Assembly (NCBI GenBank): GCA_030765045.1
Contig: CM060964.1
Span: 140,760,868-140,824,867 of the forward strand
Length of the DNA stretch: 64,000 bases
Reading direction: 5' to 3'
From: Tenodera sinensis
Lineage: Eukaryota; Arthropoda; Insecta; Mantodea; Mantidae
Below the pieces are notes generated by a model, which was not told where the DNA came from, did no database searches, and saw only the letters and a list, made by a program, of their open reading frames with translations. This document shows, piece by piece, positions 1 through 12,252 of the stretch (position 1 is the stretch's first letter; every line of letters starts with the position of its first letter). The position numbers and the translations under genes were made by a program.

Positions 1-1414
1 TTACATATTTTTATGCCATAAAGGTTCTTTCATGATATGCTTGAAACTTACATCAATTTTTGGCTGGTTTCTGCTTGTTTACTGGGTGAATGCTCGGGAG
101 TCACCTGCAACAGATCATCTATTGGGAGGGTGTCACTCTGCGATGCGTGCATCTACGTCATCCACCCCTCCGCTTTCTGCGTATACGTCCTCTTTAGGAA
201 TTGGTGATATCATGCGTATTCTGCAACAAGATTATTGTTTTCTCTATTACATATTCAATTATTTGCGCTGCTAAGTTCATTCACCTATTCGCTGTAATAC
301 TACTTACTTTACGTTTCTCTTCCTGAGTTCATATACACTGCAGTTTTCCTTCCACAGAAAGTAAGAGGTCATTTGGTCATGCACCTCTGGCTTGTTGCAT
401 AGAGTTGCATGAGTGTAGCCGTTATAAAACTCAGAACGGCACTCAGCAGCGTGTCTTCAAATACGTCTACCTCATCCACACCAGTATGTTCTTGATCGTC
501 GTCATCTGCTTCTCTGAAAAATACCATGATTCGTGTTAATCATTTCCTTAAATACCTGGTATAGAATAGTATTTCTAATAGAATAGTAGGGAATTAAAAA
601 CTATCTAGTTACAAGTATCTTCTTGTGTTTACGTGGCAGTTTTCTATGCATACATCTCGAGAAGACAACTGATCATGATGTGAACGCATGTTACATACAA
701 CTGAATGCACCAGTCCATTGCATGACTCCTTGTGGTAATAGGAGTAGTCATGCGCTTCCTCTCCGCACTCACTCCAAAAGTCATCTATTCCCGACATAGC
801 AATATACTTATAGACAAGAAACGCTTATAAAATTTGTATTCCAACTAATAATTTTCCAGTTTTTTAAAAAAATTTCTTTTTAGATATGGCTCCGCGTCCA
901 CCACACCTGGTGACGATCATCCGAAAGGGATATACATCGCCTCCCCTACCATGCACTAGCTACGCTACGAGATGGATGGGAGGAGTGGGTAAGTGGAGTC
1001 AGGTACCGCCGAAGCAAACCTGATGTTAGTGGGTGTTTACTAAAAAGAGCGCCTGCCTACAAGGGAGTAGACAGACAGAGAGTGGGGTTAGGTAGTGATC
1101 TTGACGCAGGGCGCCCAGACCAGTACCTAAGTGTCAGTAGAGGTATACATGCATAAAGCAGGATTCGGGATGAGGTACATGCTAAAATACATAAAGGTGA
1201 TACTATACCGTGTCCAGTGGCTTCAGCTGGAGAGGGCGCTGAGTGGATTATCCGCAGCAGTGCTGCTGGTCCTAAAATCATAAAGAAGAGGGTTGATTAT
1301 CTTATTTACAGTGATGTGTGTACAGTAGTAAGGTACTCTGTCAGTTGGAGATGGGAGCTGCATATATGTATATAGCGTGTCCTAAGGATGGCTGTTTCGT
1401 CATATTTGTATCTT
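1..1414. other. No confident gene; upstream intergenic DNA
   Basis: No recognisable protein family, RNA or repeat boundary is visible here. Short open frames exist on both strands, the longest about 90 codons, but none shows a motif I know. An acidic frame on the minus strand after a possible 3' splice site near 514 is discussed under rejected items. Confidence 0.5.
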
Positions 1415-1429
1415 GGGGGGGGGGGGGGG
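1415..1429. repeat. Poly-G tract (15 nt)
   Basis: An uninterrupted G run lies just past the 3' end of the minus-strand LINE, so it would be a C run in the sense of that element. It could be part of the element's 3' tail. The window has three other long C tracts, at 4676, 4946 and 30583. Confidence 0.8.
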
Positions 1430-1463
1430 TCCCCGAGCCTGTTGCCTGTGTTGGAGGTGTTTT

Positions 1464-3978
1464 CTATAGTGGGACTAGGCTTTGCAGATATTGTTGTATT
1501 TCATTGTTGGTGACTGTGTCGTGTTTGTTGACTGGCATGGAGCGGTCGAATAGAGAGAGAGGGCGCTTGTTCTTATCGTTGTTGGTTTCGTAGTTTCCAA
1601 GTTGTTGTATGAGAGGGTCGTGGTGGTTTTCAGTTGCTTTGTACATATTGAAGGCTAATCGTTTAATAAACTCGTGGACTGTGTCCATGCGCCGGTCTTT
1701 ATGCAACAAGTCCAATGGGACTGTTCCGGGAGACTTTGTGATAATTCTGAGCACCTTGTTCTGGAGCAGCTGTAGTTTTTGAAGGTGCGTTTTTCCGCAG
1801 TGCCCCCATGCTTGGGCGGCATATGTGAATATGGGTCGGATTTGTGATTTGTATAGGGTTAAGCCCATCGGCATGCTAAGGGCCGATCTTCGATTTAACA
1901 AAGGGTAAAGGCGGCCCAATTGGGCATTTGCTCTTTGCCTTACTGTGGCTACATGCTCAAGGTAAGCTTGGTGTTCAGTGTCACCCCGAGGTACTTGGCG
2001 CTATCGGACCAGGTTATGTCTGTACCGTATAGTTTGAGAGGAACGGCCCGATTGGTATGCTTTGGTCGCCTGGTGAAGAGTACTGCTTTGGATTTCAGTG
2101 GATTGACTTTTATGCGCCATTTTGTTAGCCACGGCTCTAAGGTTGATAGGGCTGTCTATAGTCTCTGCGCTATTACCTCGGGCTTCCACGATTGTGCTGC
2201 TATGGCCGTATCGGCGGCATAGATTGACAAGTGTGTGTTATCACATTTGGGAATATCGTTGATGTATAAGTGAAAGAGTACCGGGCCCACTAGCCACTAG
2301 CCGGACTAATGAGTCATTGAACCTCATTTCCTTAAGTTTTCTGATGAGTGCGGGGTGGTAGACTGTATCAAAGGCCCGCTGGACATCAAGAAAGATGACG
2401 CCGATTGATCGATTTTGGTTGAAGCCCTGTGCTATGTACTCTACGGTCCGCGTCACCTAAAGGGTACTCGAATGTTGAGCTCTGAAGCCGAGTTGCTCGT
2501 CAATGAGTAGGTTGTTTCTTACTATGTGGGTAGTTATGCGCTTCAGGATTACTTTCTCTGCGACCTTGCTGATTGTTTTTAAGAGGCTAATAGGCCTGTT
2601 ATTGTTGGGGTCTGACCACTCTTTCCCGGGTTTTGGAAACATGAGCACATTGGCGCTCTTCCAGCAGTTAGGGAAGTAGCCATGCTGCAAGCAGTAGTTG
2701 CAGATTTCGGTAAGGCAGCATAGGGCTTTATCCGTAAGGTGCTTGAGTACCAAATTTGGTATTTCATCTGGTCCTGGTGCTTTCCGCTATGGTAGATGCC
2801 TAATTATCCAGCGCAGTTCTCCTGGGTTGGTTTGCTTGCTCTTATTGTGCGTTGGGCCTTCCAGGATTTCGCTAATTTCTGTTTCCATCTCGAGGCATAA
2901 CGTTTGGTCAGTTGGGCCGTTATTAGGAGTGCACATTGGCGCTCTTCCAGCAGTTAGGGAAGTAGCCATGCTGCAAGCAGTAGTTGCAGATTTCGGTAAA
3001 GCAGCATAGGGCTTTATCCGTAAGGTGCTTGAGTACCAAATTTGGTATTTCATCTGGTCCTGGTGCTTTCCGCTATGGTAGATGCCTAATTATCCAGCGC
3101 AGTTCTCCTGGGTTGGTTTGCTTGCTCTTGTTGTGCGTTGGGCCTTCCAGGATTTCGCCAATTTCTCTTTCCATCTCGAGGTATAACGTTTGGTCAGTTG
3201 GGCCGTTATTAGGAGTGCATATCTGCTCTAGAGCTTCGGCTAGTGTATTAGCTTTGTCTTCCTCGCTTTCTGCGTGCGTGTTATTTGGCTTGCGCAGAGG
3301 TGGAATATTCTGTGGTTCCTTGAGCAAGTTGCGGGTTAGCTGCCATACTGTTTGGCCACCTGTGTGTAACTGAGATACTTTATCTTCCCATTGACGCCGT
3401 GCCAGTTGGCCTATACGTATTGTTATGTCACTATTTAGTGTTGCCATGTTAACCCGGTGTGCGATATTTCTCGTGCGCTGCCATTTGCGTCTTTCGTGGT
3501 CGCGTTCACGGATGAGTTGAAGAACATCCGGGGGGAAGATTGGTTCGTATTTAGGCGGTTGCTTGCTTGGAACTACAGCTTCAAGAGCGGTTTGAATTGC
3601 TCTTTCTAGTTGGGTCGCCATTTAGTCCACTTCCTGCTGATTTTGCAGGGGCATGGTGGGCTGGAGTTCTTCGTCAAGGGCATGTGTGAATATGTGCCAT
3701 TGGGTTGCGTTATAGTCCCTGCGCGGCGGTTGTGGTTGGCATTTAGGGGTGGCGTCTATATCGATTTGTACCGCGATATGGTCTGATGCTAGAGCGGGGA
3801 TAACCCCGATGGAGTGTCGAAATGTGGTGTTCTTTAGTAGGGCTATGTCTAATGTGTGCGGTGTGTGATGTGCTCGCTGGGGTATGTATGTGGGCTCATC
3901 GGGATAGGTAATGATATAATCATTAGCAGCAGGAGATTTTAATGCAACCCACCAATCCTGGGGAAATACGACATCCAA
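1464..3978 (-). pseudogene. LINE ORF2 (endonuclease-RT), broken
   Basis: Open pieces are 3622-3978 (endonuclease C-terminus), 3073-3621 (linker, with LARRQWEDKVSQL), 2457-2753 (RT fingers), 2241-2456 (RT palm) and 1464-1919 (C-terminal domain, with GQLYPLL-like and AQAWGHC blocks). The pieces are separated by stops, frameshifts and the tandem duplication. The family normally reverse-transcribes its own mRNA at a nicked target. This copy lacks a continuous frame and the catalytic YADD. Confidence 0.8.
2645..3216. repeat. 286-bp tandem duplication inside the LINE
   Basis: Copy 1 (2645-2930) and copy 2 (2931-3216) align at a constant offset of 286 bp with only about six mismatches, roughly 98% identity. 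The junction shows a few bases of microhomology (gca). The duplicated segment covers the region before RT, so the element would read part of its linker and fingers twice with a frame break. Because the two copies are so similar, the duplication is recent relative to most decay in the window. Confidence 0.9.
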
Positions 3979-4037
3979 CCCAGAGGGGAATGCCCTATTT
4001 TCCAGTCTAAACGCCTATGCTTATATACTATTTGCGA
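3927..4037 (+). mobile_element. Inverted 5' segment of the LINE (endonuclease)
   Basis: Read on the plus strand this gives GDFNATHQSWGNTTSNPEGN, the endonuclease GDFNA block, ending near LNAYAYILFA. The following part of the same domain (NDYIITYPDEPTYIP) begins at about 3925 on the minus strand. The element's consecutive sequence is therefore split at one point, and the upstream part is flipped and placed at the 5' end. This is the layout known from twin priming. Confidence 0.8.
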
Positions 4038-4040
4038 TGT

Positions 4041-5161
4041 GATGGGGTGGGAGTAGCTCGCAGAAGGGTGGGAATACGTATGCGCCTAAACGGAGTTGGA
4101 GGGAGGAACTTAGGCATGAAACAGGTTCAGGCAGGAATGGTGAGGGGGGACTGAAGTCAAGAAGAGGGAGACTTGGGGTTGGGAAAGCAGGTGTAGAATT
4201 GGATTCCTTACGTTAGGGAGTATTTCAAAGGGATTACATATTTTCACAGGGGTGACATTCCAACCGTCACATAATTTGTTCAAACCGTCATAAATATGTT
4301 AGTTTCACAAAGGATGCATTAAGATAACCATCTTTTCATCCTCACTCGGAGGGGTGCAAAGACCGCCCACACTGAAATATGGCGACAGGGGCCGGGGGAG
4401 GGGTGGGGTGATTAATTACCCTTCCTTTGTCATGTAAATTAGTCTAGAAGGAACTATACTCTCCCATTTTTATGCTAATTTATGCTGAGAGGGGGTGAAG
4501 GAACTCCTACCCTCTACTCATACGAATTCACGAAGAAAAGCCATATAAACACGTAAGCGAGTACGTAAATGAATGGATGAATGAATGAGTTAGTGTGTGT
4601 GAGTGAGTGAGTTAGTGAGTGAGTAAGTAAATAAAAAACTAAAAGCCGTGTAACTGAACAGAAATGTTGTGTGATCCCCCCCCCCCCCCCCACACATCTC
4701 CGAATTGGATACTAAATGACAGAGGTGACGGAAAATACCTTTGTTCTTTGAATCACTGAAATATGCAAAATACATGGCACCACTTAGCAGCACGTAAAAA
4801 CAAAAATGAAAATCGACGAATGGTAGGCAAAAGCGACACGGGAAAGAGGGTAAAAATATAATTGCGAGTAATGTTTTCGCCTGTCTATTATTTGCCGCAA
4901 ACCAGGGCGTTTAGCGAGAAAAGTACCAGGTAGTCTACATTGCGGCCCCCCCCCCCCCCCCCATTTTTAATTATATTTCGGAATGGTATTTTATGACATG
5001 GAATTTACAATCGAGAAACAATATATTGGTAATTTTATGTAGAGAAAGTAAATTTCACTGAAGTAATAAGCATGCCAAATTTCTCCGAAGTTTTTTTTTT
5101 TTTTAAAATATTATTACAACATGGAGCAGTCTGCCCAACTTTCTTATGTGCTTGGGCACAT
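4041..5161. other. Gene-free; simple repeats and two poly-C tracts
   Basis: No coding family is recognised. The stretch holds a TGAG/TGAA-type simple repeat at about 4568-4632, a 16-nt C run at 4676-4691, a 17-nt C run at 4946-4962 and a T run near 5092. It is G-rich near 4380-4420. Confidence 0.6.
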
Positions 5162-5176
5162 TTAACTCATGCCTAA

Positions 5177-5400
5177 AAAGGGGGTCGGTCTGGGTAGAAT
5201 TGGTTAGACGCTGGCCTACTGATCCCAAAGTCGCGAGTTCTAATCCAACCCAGACCGATGGCTTTTAAGTGTGCTTAAAAACGACAGCTTCATGCCAGTA
5301 GATATACTAGCATGTGAAAGAACTCCTGTGGGAGAAAATTCCGGCACACCCGGGACGCTGATGTGATCCTGGCAATTGACAGGGTCGTTAAATAAAATAA
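5177..5400 (+). mobile_element. tRNA-derived SINE, family A
   Basis: The head has an A box (tgggtagaattgg) and B box (cgagttctaatcc), so it derives from a tRNA and would be transcribed by RNA polymerase III. The tail ends with an AT-rich run (taaataaaataattaa). It is flanked by a 15-bp target duplication with one mismatch (5162-5176 and 5401-5415, core tcatgcctaa). A second copy sits in the opposite orientation at 43618-43851. Confidence 0.9.
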
Positions 5401-5415
5401 TTAATTCATGCCTAA

Positions 5416-8400
5416 GGAGGCGCGGGCGCCATCACAACCACCGTTAGGGCAAATACCCTTCTTTTGTGAGGAAAATGTGTAATCACTGGTTAGGGAACTA
5501 AAGAGCTGCTTCATGGGTGTGTACTGGGAAGATATTCGAAAGGTAAGTGTTTTGCATTGAAATTTAAGTTAATATTGGAAATCGTCGGAGTAAAAATTTG
5601 CTTATGACGGGCACCTGAGAAATACATCACGGGCGCCTTGGTGCCCGCGGGCGCTGTGTTAGACAGCGCCGATGTGGAGACTTTCATGTTGATGTAAGAA
5701 CTAGTTATTTTTTATTTCAAAAACTCCCTACATGCGAAAGTAATTTACAAATGGACCCTTCCAAGTTTCAATATGGCGCATAGCGGATAATACGTTTTGT
5801 GGTAAAAGTACATTAATATTTTTATTGACATTTATTTCAAAATGGTGTATTGATTTCATAGGTAAAGCGTTTTTTTAATCACTTATAAATCACAAATGTG
5901 TTATTTTTTTAACAACAGAAATATTATAATTTCGAATCGGTGGATTACATTAACGAGAGGTTAGGACACATATTTCTAGGTTATGCCTAAATGCAATCTG
6001 TGGAAAAGAAAAACCTCTTAAAAATAAGTGCGGTTAAAAGATTATATAGATATTTTTGCAATCAATATTGGAAATAAATTATGCAAATTTAAAATGTTTC
6101 CCTTTTATCCTTCCTTTTTTCTTCTCCTTGGCGTTCGGAAATGACATAGCCAGTCTGAATACGTGATTCTCCGAATGCAATTTAAAAAATCTAATGCATT
6201 TGTTTCTTGTGCGATTCATACTGTGTAAGGTTACAGAAAAATACCCCTGGGTCGGGTGGGAAATAGGTTTATAAAGCGAAATATATACCTACTGTAATGT
6301 CACCATGCGTCTAAGTTGTGCAAGTAATCTTGGCCTTTAATTGACGAGTATGATGTGTTATTAGAGGTGCTCATATTGTTTTGCGAATTGCACTAGGTAT
6401 AATGTAGACTTCAAGTTTTCGCCAAGATTAATAGATCCTGTTTGAAGTGGGATTTGCAGAATGTGCGTGGTGAAGGCATTATATAATGACAAACAAATTG
6501 AGGTAAGTTGATAGTTAAACTTTGTCACATTAAATCTGAGTTGTGCTTACCAAAACACGTAGATATTATTTGCCCCGTGTACACTGGTTTCTTAGCTGGT
6601 AACAAAAAATCAAAATATTTTTAGTGAGTGAACTAAATATAGTGCAATATAAATTACCTAGACATTTGCCACTTAACCTGTATGAGTGAAGCCCAGATGT
6701 TAAGTAAATGAGGCATGTAGTAGTAGAACTGTAATAGAACATCTTTAATAACTTGATTTTTAAACACACCAACTACTTGTATCACCAGATGTATGCATAA
6801 TTACGTGTACCTAACATTATGATGCCTATATTGTCTTTAAGATAGCATGAATTTCTCTAATTGGTCTAATAACCAATATGTATGTCCGGTGCAAAGTACT
6901 TCACCATTGTAGTGCACAGATTTATGTATTCTCTGAACTGAAGCAGAAGGAGCAAGTACGTTGCCTGTACCTCTCTTATGGTTTGTTTGCTTTTGTTAGG
7001 AAGGACACATAGTGAGCAAAGCTCAGGAGCAATGAACACATTGTATAGTGTGTACACTTACCAATGCCAACAAATGCATAGAAAACATAATATATGCATA
7101 ACCATCACCTGTATTAAATCCTATTTCATTTCTACTTTCCTCTCCTTTCAATATATATTTAAGTGCATGTTTTGGCCTTAAAGGAACTAGGGGGTTAGTA
7201 GGTCTTCATAGCCTAGTGAACAGCATTAATATTGCTTGATTGTGTGGTTTAAATTTAACCCTTGGTTATCATTAATATGTGTATGTGTATTTGACAGGAA
7301 TCCTCATTATTGTAATAATGTATTGTACTTACGTACCAGTTAACCCCGAAAGCTATGATACACGTTTGTATTGCTTGAAATTTCCTTAAGCTAGATTTCT
7401 TACCTGTATGACATATATTGTAAATATTCTTCTGCGAGTGAGACTATGTAGTTCCTATTTTCCTTAGTGAAGGGTCAGAAAAGGCTGTGATACCACTAGT
7501 ATTACCCTGTATTTTTCTGCATTACTAATTAGCTTAATTTTTATGTATGCACAACCCCTTCGATCACAGCATGGAGTGTATGTCATGTTACATACTTTCA
7601 TCTGTCGAAAGTATTGGCCAGGCAAGCTAATGAGTTATATTTTGTCATAAAAAGACAAGATCTGTTTATGGAGAAAAGTGCAACAAGGTGTGGAATGGAA
7701 ATACTATTTGCATAATCCTTTGCATTTTATGCCTTCTTATTCTTTAGGATTTGATATTTCCTTAACACATCATTAGGAAATTCTAGTCTTCATTACACTA
7801 TCTTTAACATCATCTAATTCCCCAACATCTATTTTGAGGGTATCCTCATGAAGATGTGCTGCTTTTAATGAAGAAAGTCAAGTAACTCTAAGATTTGGAT
7901 CATTAGATGGAGAATATTATTTTTGTGTATACGCTTAGAAAATAATGAATATACAGCAGATCATACGATTTAAGTTCAATTATGGATAATAAGGATAATG
8001 TAAATGAAAACTGCTTATTTATTTGAATACCATAGTTTATAGCAAGGGTGGCCAACTACCAGACATTTGTTTGTTCGTTCTCATCATGAGCAGAGCTCAG
8101 GGGCATTGAACACACCATACAATTATGGAAAATTGTACTATGACTAATAATATACCCACCATCAATAAAACATTTTTCCTTCCATCTTTCATTATATAAG
8201 AAAAAATGAAAATTTGTGGGCCATTTTCATTTCAAGAGCAAACTTCATAACATGCATTACAGTAGTTCAGCAATAACAAATAAGTGTATATCACCATCAC
8301 ATGCAGTCTGCCCTATGTGGTGAATATTCATCTGTTAACAAGATATTAAAGAATTCCTCCATTAGTATATGGCAAGTAAGTATATAGGAATGACTCTAAA

Positions 8401-9699
8401 TATTTAAGGTTTTGTATTGATGAGGATCATCTAATACTTTTAGGTAACATGGAACGCTATTGTGCATTTTTATTGCAGAATAGTAACATCCTTTTTGGAG
8501 CAGTTTTAAGCTATTTGCTGGACTATGCAAATTACCAGCATGCCTCGTACTGTGGTCATGCACAGCCTTTGGGAGCCACAATCGAAGGGACAAACTTTGA
8601 AGAGAGTTACAGTTAATTTTGTGTGTTGTAAATTAAAATTAAACCCACAGTAGACACAAGTAGTACCCCTAATTACCAAACACGTAGGTTGTAAATCATG
8701 ATTTATAGAATAGGTATGTCATTGAATATTTTCATGTAATGCAAATAACAGTACACCATTTCGGCACTTAGTTTTAACTGTTTAAATCAGGCATCTCCTA
8801 CTGAGTTGCTGTCAGGGCCCTGGCTAGCACTGGCAGTAGCACCAGTGCTGAGCTGGACACCGGAGAGGTTTTGAATTGGCAGAGGCAGTACCAAGATGGT
8901 ATTATGGTAGCAGTACCTGCCATGGGGCAAGTGTTGCATTGGCTGTTGAATGGGACAGACCGTAAAGTCAGCATACCAAAACAATTATTATTGAAAACTT
9001 TGTGAACATATATTACATGAGTTATTCTCTACATGTATTTTGGTTACCCTTGTGTGCCTTTACCATTTAGGTCAATTTTTGTCATCGTTTTTCCACAACT
9101 AATTTACCAGTGTTTGGTACAATAGATTTGACTTTTATTTAAATTCATAATTGAAAACATCTATTCGTATACACGTGTTGCACAGAACATTGCTACAAAT
9201 TTTAGGGCATGTACATGGCTTTTGGGAAATTTCTGTTGATCAACGCCTTTGTAAAATTTAATTAAATCACCGCTGTAGTGGTAGTACCTGTCTTTTAGGA
9301 TTGTGTTGCTCTTTAGTTTTATCAGCTCTGTGTGTAAGTTTCATGGTGCTTTTTCAGGACGTGCTGAAAATTGAGTCATAAAAATTTCAAGTTTAGGTGC
9401 CATATCATTAATGTCTTTGACAGATTAAACTTTGGGCTTTCTATTGCCAAAAAAATATAAATCTTCCCATGAAGAATTAAACAATATTTTGTAACAAAGG
9501 AGAAGCTATAATAACTACTGTGCTACATCTATTTAAGATCACCTCTGCATTGAGATGAGAGAGAGACAATCTTATTCTTACTGTCTGTGGTACACATGTA
9601 GTCGCAGTGGCTGCTATGTGAGGAAGGCACCGGGCTGCCCCAGTGCTAAGTGCTCAAGTTGGAAAGGCCTGGTTTAAATCCTTCATTTTCTTCAATCTT
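5416..9699. other. Gene-free upstream DNA with one repeated module
   Basis: No coding family is recognised in about 4.3 kb of AT-rich DNA. A module with the words gctcaggagcaatgaacaca (about 7020-7045) recurs in changed form at about 8094-8120 (gctcaggggcattgaacaca). Both lie after a tttgttt run. They look like two copies of an unidentified retroposon piece. Confidence 0.45.
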
Positions 9700-9990
9700 C
9701 AGTAGCTGCAACTCTCAAGCTTCAGAATCAATCACAATTAGTCTTGGAACAGGGCAACCATTTTTCATTATGTCAACAAAAAAGGAATTTTCCAAAAAAG
9801 TAAACAAAGTTTTAAATTCTCTTATGACCATAAAGTCTGTGCTCATTTCTTCTACCAAACCATTCAATTTACATATCTAAGATTGTGTTTCTACTTCAAT
9901 TTCAAAAAGTTTTCCCAAGATTTCCTTTTCCTTCCCAGAGAAGTGAAAAGTACACAGTTTAGTCACAAGATCTTCTTGAAAAATCCTTAT
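9700..9990 (-). pseudogene. Possible hAT (ZBED5/FAM200-like) remnant
   Basis: In minus-strand frames, words such as TDFMVIREFKTLF, NSFFVDI and ELQLL fall in the order and spacing seen upstream of the dimerisation domain of hAT-derived ZBED5/FAM200/GTF2IRD2-type proteins. Several stops are present. The match is by eye and weak. Confidence 0.3.
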
Positions 9991-10394
9991 TTTACTCTGA
10001 AAGTTGAACACAGCCTGTGCTAGATCTGAAATAAGCTTATTTTAACCATGCAAAGAAAGGTGTAGTGATTGCAAATTTCAACAGTGTCTCAAGAATGTCA
10101 TATCTAACAAGCATTGAGAATTATCCAAGTTGAGGGAAAGATTTGTCACTTTCTATAAGGAATGTTTTGATAGGTTTTAGTAATGGTAAAAACTTATTGA
10201 GAAGTTTGCTTACAGACAGCAAACTTACTAAGCAGTACCACAATACATTATCAGGCCCTCATCATTATTGCCAATTTTTTCTATGAAATTGTGGAATTCA
10301 GGGGAATGAAAAGGCTGGTATATTAGAAAACCTTTTCATACAAATCAATTAAACGGATTATATAGGAAAAAATGATAATTACAAATCTGGACTA

Positions 10395-10720
10395 ACTGAA
10401 AAAATTGGTAACCGAAATATGAAAATACTTCAAGAAAATCCCTCTGTAATTACAGAATTGCCACGTAAATCTTCTGTTGCCATAATGAGACTTACTACTG
10501 GACATGATTGCCCGGGAAAACGTCTCCATAGAATTTCTATACTAACTTCTCCGAATTGTGTATTGTGCTCTCAAGATATAGAAATTGATAGAGAACATCT
10601 ACAAAACTGTGCAGCTTTACAAACTTTTCAAGATATATCTAAGTACTGGGAAGCAAGAAGGAGAACGACTTCATTGTTGGCTGCAGAGCATTATCTACAT
10701 ACATATATACATCTATGAAA
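10395..10720 (+). pseudogene. 3' end of a LINE ORF2 (C-terminal zinc motif)
   Basis: The 99-codon frame contains MRLTTGHDCPGKRLHRI and then SPNCVLCSQDIEIDREHLQNC. This is the tail that follows RNase H in I/Jockey-superclade LINEs, where C-x2-C...H-x4-C is the closing zinc motif. It ends near YWEARRRTTSLL, also typical. The rest of the element is missing, as expected for a 5'-truncated insertion. Confidence 0.75.
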
Positions 10721-10847
10721 AGTTGAATTGCTGATGTGTTTTCACATTGGAATAGGTGTGTTTAACAATTATCAGAGCTATTTCTATAACATGTTCATAT
10801 TTAATATCTTTGCCAGCACGTTACATGATTGTCATTTTTGAAGCAAT

Positions 10848-11070
10848 ATGAGACTGAAAAATTCAGTGCCTTAGCTGGGATTTGAACCACAGATATTCTG
10901 CTCTCCATCCGGCTGCTCTAACTAATGAGCTGCTATGGCCAACGTGCCTACACGACATTAAATTGTCCAACTCGTATTTCTCCCGGTAAACCACAAGGAG
11001 ATCTCAAATTCATGTGAGATAACATACCTTAATGGTGACTTACTATGGTGTATGCCGTACTTAGGTCCTG
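10848..11070 (-). mobile_element. tRNA-derived SINE, family B
   Basis: On the minus strand, a tRNA-like core (A box near agctcattagttagagca; B box gtggttcaaatcc) is followed by ggcactgaatttttcag. The plus-side flank (aaccacaaggagatctcaaa) matches the 5' part of the other family B copies at 54.6-55.1 and 62.8-63.5 kb. This copy is older than family A by its mismatches. Confidence 0.8.
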
Positions 11071-11689
11071 GACTTCATAGCTTAGCCAACTATAAGGTCA
11101 ATGAATTGAAATTAATTGTTCTTCCATACATCCTACTTGCAGCTAGTGTGGAAGAGCAATTAATTTCCGATAACAAGAAGCTTGCATGAATTCACCGTTT
11201 CAGTATAAGGGTTTTTGAGGAGTTGCACAAGAATTGCAGAAGAGTCGCATGTGGCTAATAAGGTACAGCTTGTCCAGTTCCTTGTGACACTCCCCCACTC
11301 CTGAAGCATAAATGCGCAATAGAAGAGGTGCGCCTACTTGCATTATAGGAGAGGTGTGGATTAGTGTATCGCTTGTCTATGTGACTGCCTGAGTCTGGCA
11401 TCACTTGCTTGTTCCCCATCACTCCAGTCACTTCTCTGTAATTTCTCCTCTCTCGCGCATGTTGAGTGTCACCACGTTCTGGGCAAACTGTATGCTGTGG
11501 CCACCCCTGGCTTACAGTCTATACTGTGGTGGACTATTACTTTTGTGTTTTAATATGATATAGTACCAATTTTAAAAACAGCTTTTTACAAGTCACTAAA
11601 TTTGGAAATACTATTAAGTGAAACAAATGTAGGTTCAAATATATACTGTATGGAATTTAAACCTTATCTAGATGAATTCAGCAGTTGAA
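11071..11689. other. No gene seen
   Basis: No recognisable coding sequence or clear repeat boundary. It includes a somewhat GC-richer patch at 11280-11500 without a motif I can name. Confidence 0.5.
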
Positions 11690-11840
11690 GTAAAAGAAAT
11701 GATTTTTAAATTAAGCAGAAAAGATGTTAATATTCCAACTGCTTTCTTGAGCCCTGTTAAAAGCAGACACCCAACCTTGGCTAAGCTTTCAGAGAAATTA
11801 CTAGACATTTCTGCTACTTTTGTGCAGTTTGAGATATGGT
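11690..11840 (+). pseudogene. hAT C-terminal (dimerisation) fragment
   Basis: The frame reads VNIPTAF then PVKSRHPTLAKLSEKLLDIS ATFVQFE, matching the hAT C-terminal dimerisation motif (tyP.La.lA..lL.ipatsa..Er). A related copy on the opposite strand (20682-20951) has about 80% nucleotide identity by eye over 100 bp. It ends in a stop right after QFEI, where the ERVFS block would be. Confidence 0.6.
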
Positions 11841-11999
11841 GATGTCAGATTGAGTGGCCATACTTTCAACAGCATCTGGGTCGTGGTTGCGTGCCACGTA
11901 CCACTCAACACTTTTTTCCCCATGCATCCATCAAAACAAATATGAATGAACAAGGTCAACTAGAGCAATTATTTTTTCAGAAATTAAAACATTGAATGC

Positions 12000-12252
12000 C
12001 ACTTTCATTTCTTACCTTTTCAAAGAAAATGTTGGAAATGTTCTCCTTGTGCTCGAAGACAGGCATTGCAATGTCTTAACATATTATGAAGAACATGTAG
12101 TTCTTCTAGGAATATATTGGTTATTTCTTCCTGTATAATATTTTGTAGTTCTTTTAATGTTCAGGGATTAGATTTATACATTCTGTCTTTCAAATTCTCC
12201 CAAAAGTAAAAATCATAAGGCATGAGGTCTGGGGATCGAACAGGCCAAATCT
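12000..12252 (-). pseudogene. Tc1/mariner-superfamily transposase, C-terminal part
   Basis: Reading the minus strand gives WPVRSPDL then YDFYFWENLKDRMYKSNP, TLKELQNIIQEEITNI and CLRAQGEHFQHFL. This is the end of an IS630-Tc1-type DDE transposase, with the third catalytic acid as D in PYDFYFW. The matching N-terminal HTH lies at 13733-13942 on the same strand, so both may come from one element broken by later insertion of 12.25-13.73 kb. Confidence 0.75.

Larger units (their letters stand above)
1430..4040 (-). mobile_element. Jockey-type LINE, 5'-inverted, rearranged
   Basis: This is a non-LTR retrotransposon remnant read on the minus strand. In order it shows the end of an APE endonuclease (LDIALLKN then SDHIAVQIDI), the linker, RT with RPISLLKTISKVAEK and FLDVQRAFDTVYHP, and the C-terminal domain starting GRLYPLLNRRSALS, which is typical of the Jockey clade. 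The YADD region is not seen in frame. A deletion or frameshift follows the RT palm at about 2290, and a different frame resumes before 1919. The 5' segment (3927-4037) is inverted and a 286-bp piece is duplicated in tandem. It is dead, but not very old because the frames are still long. Confidence 0.85.

Noticed and set aside
369..513. Acidic minus-strand frame (EADDDDQEHTGVDEVDVFED...) after a possible 3' splice site, with another frame at 609-797
   Set aside because: It could be exons of a minus-strand gene, but there is no known domain, no firm donor and no conservation evidence, so I did not annotate a gene.
1318..1593. Plus-strand frame of 91 codons
   Set aside because: It is antisense to the LINE and runs through the poly-G tract.
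2698..3373. Plus-strand frames of 103 and 129 codons with repeated sequence
   Set aside because: These are antisense shadows of the duplicated LINE segment.
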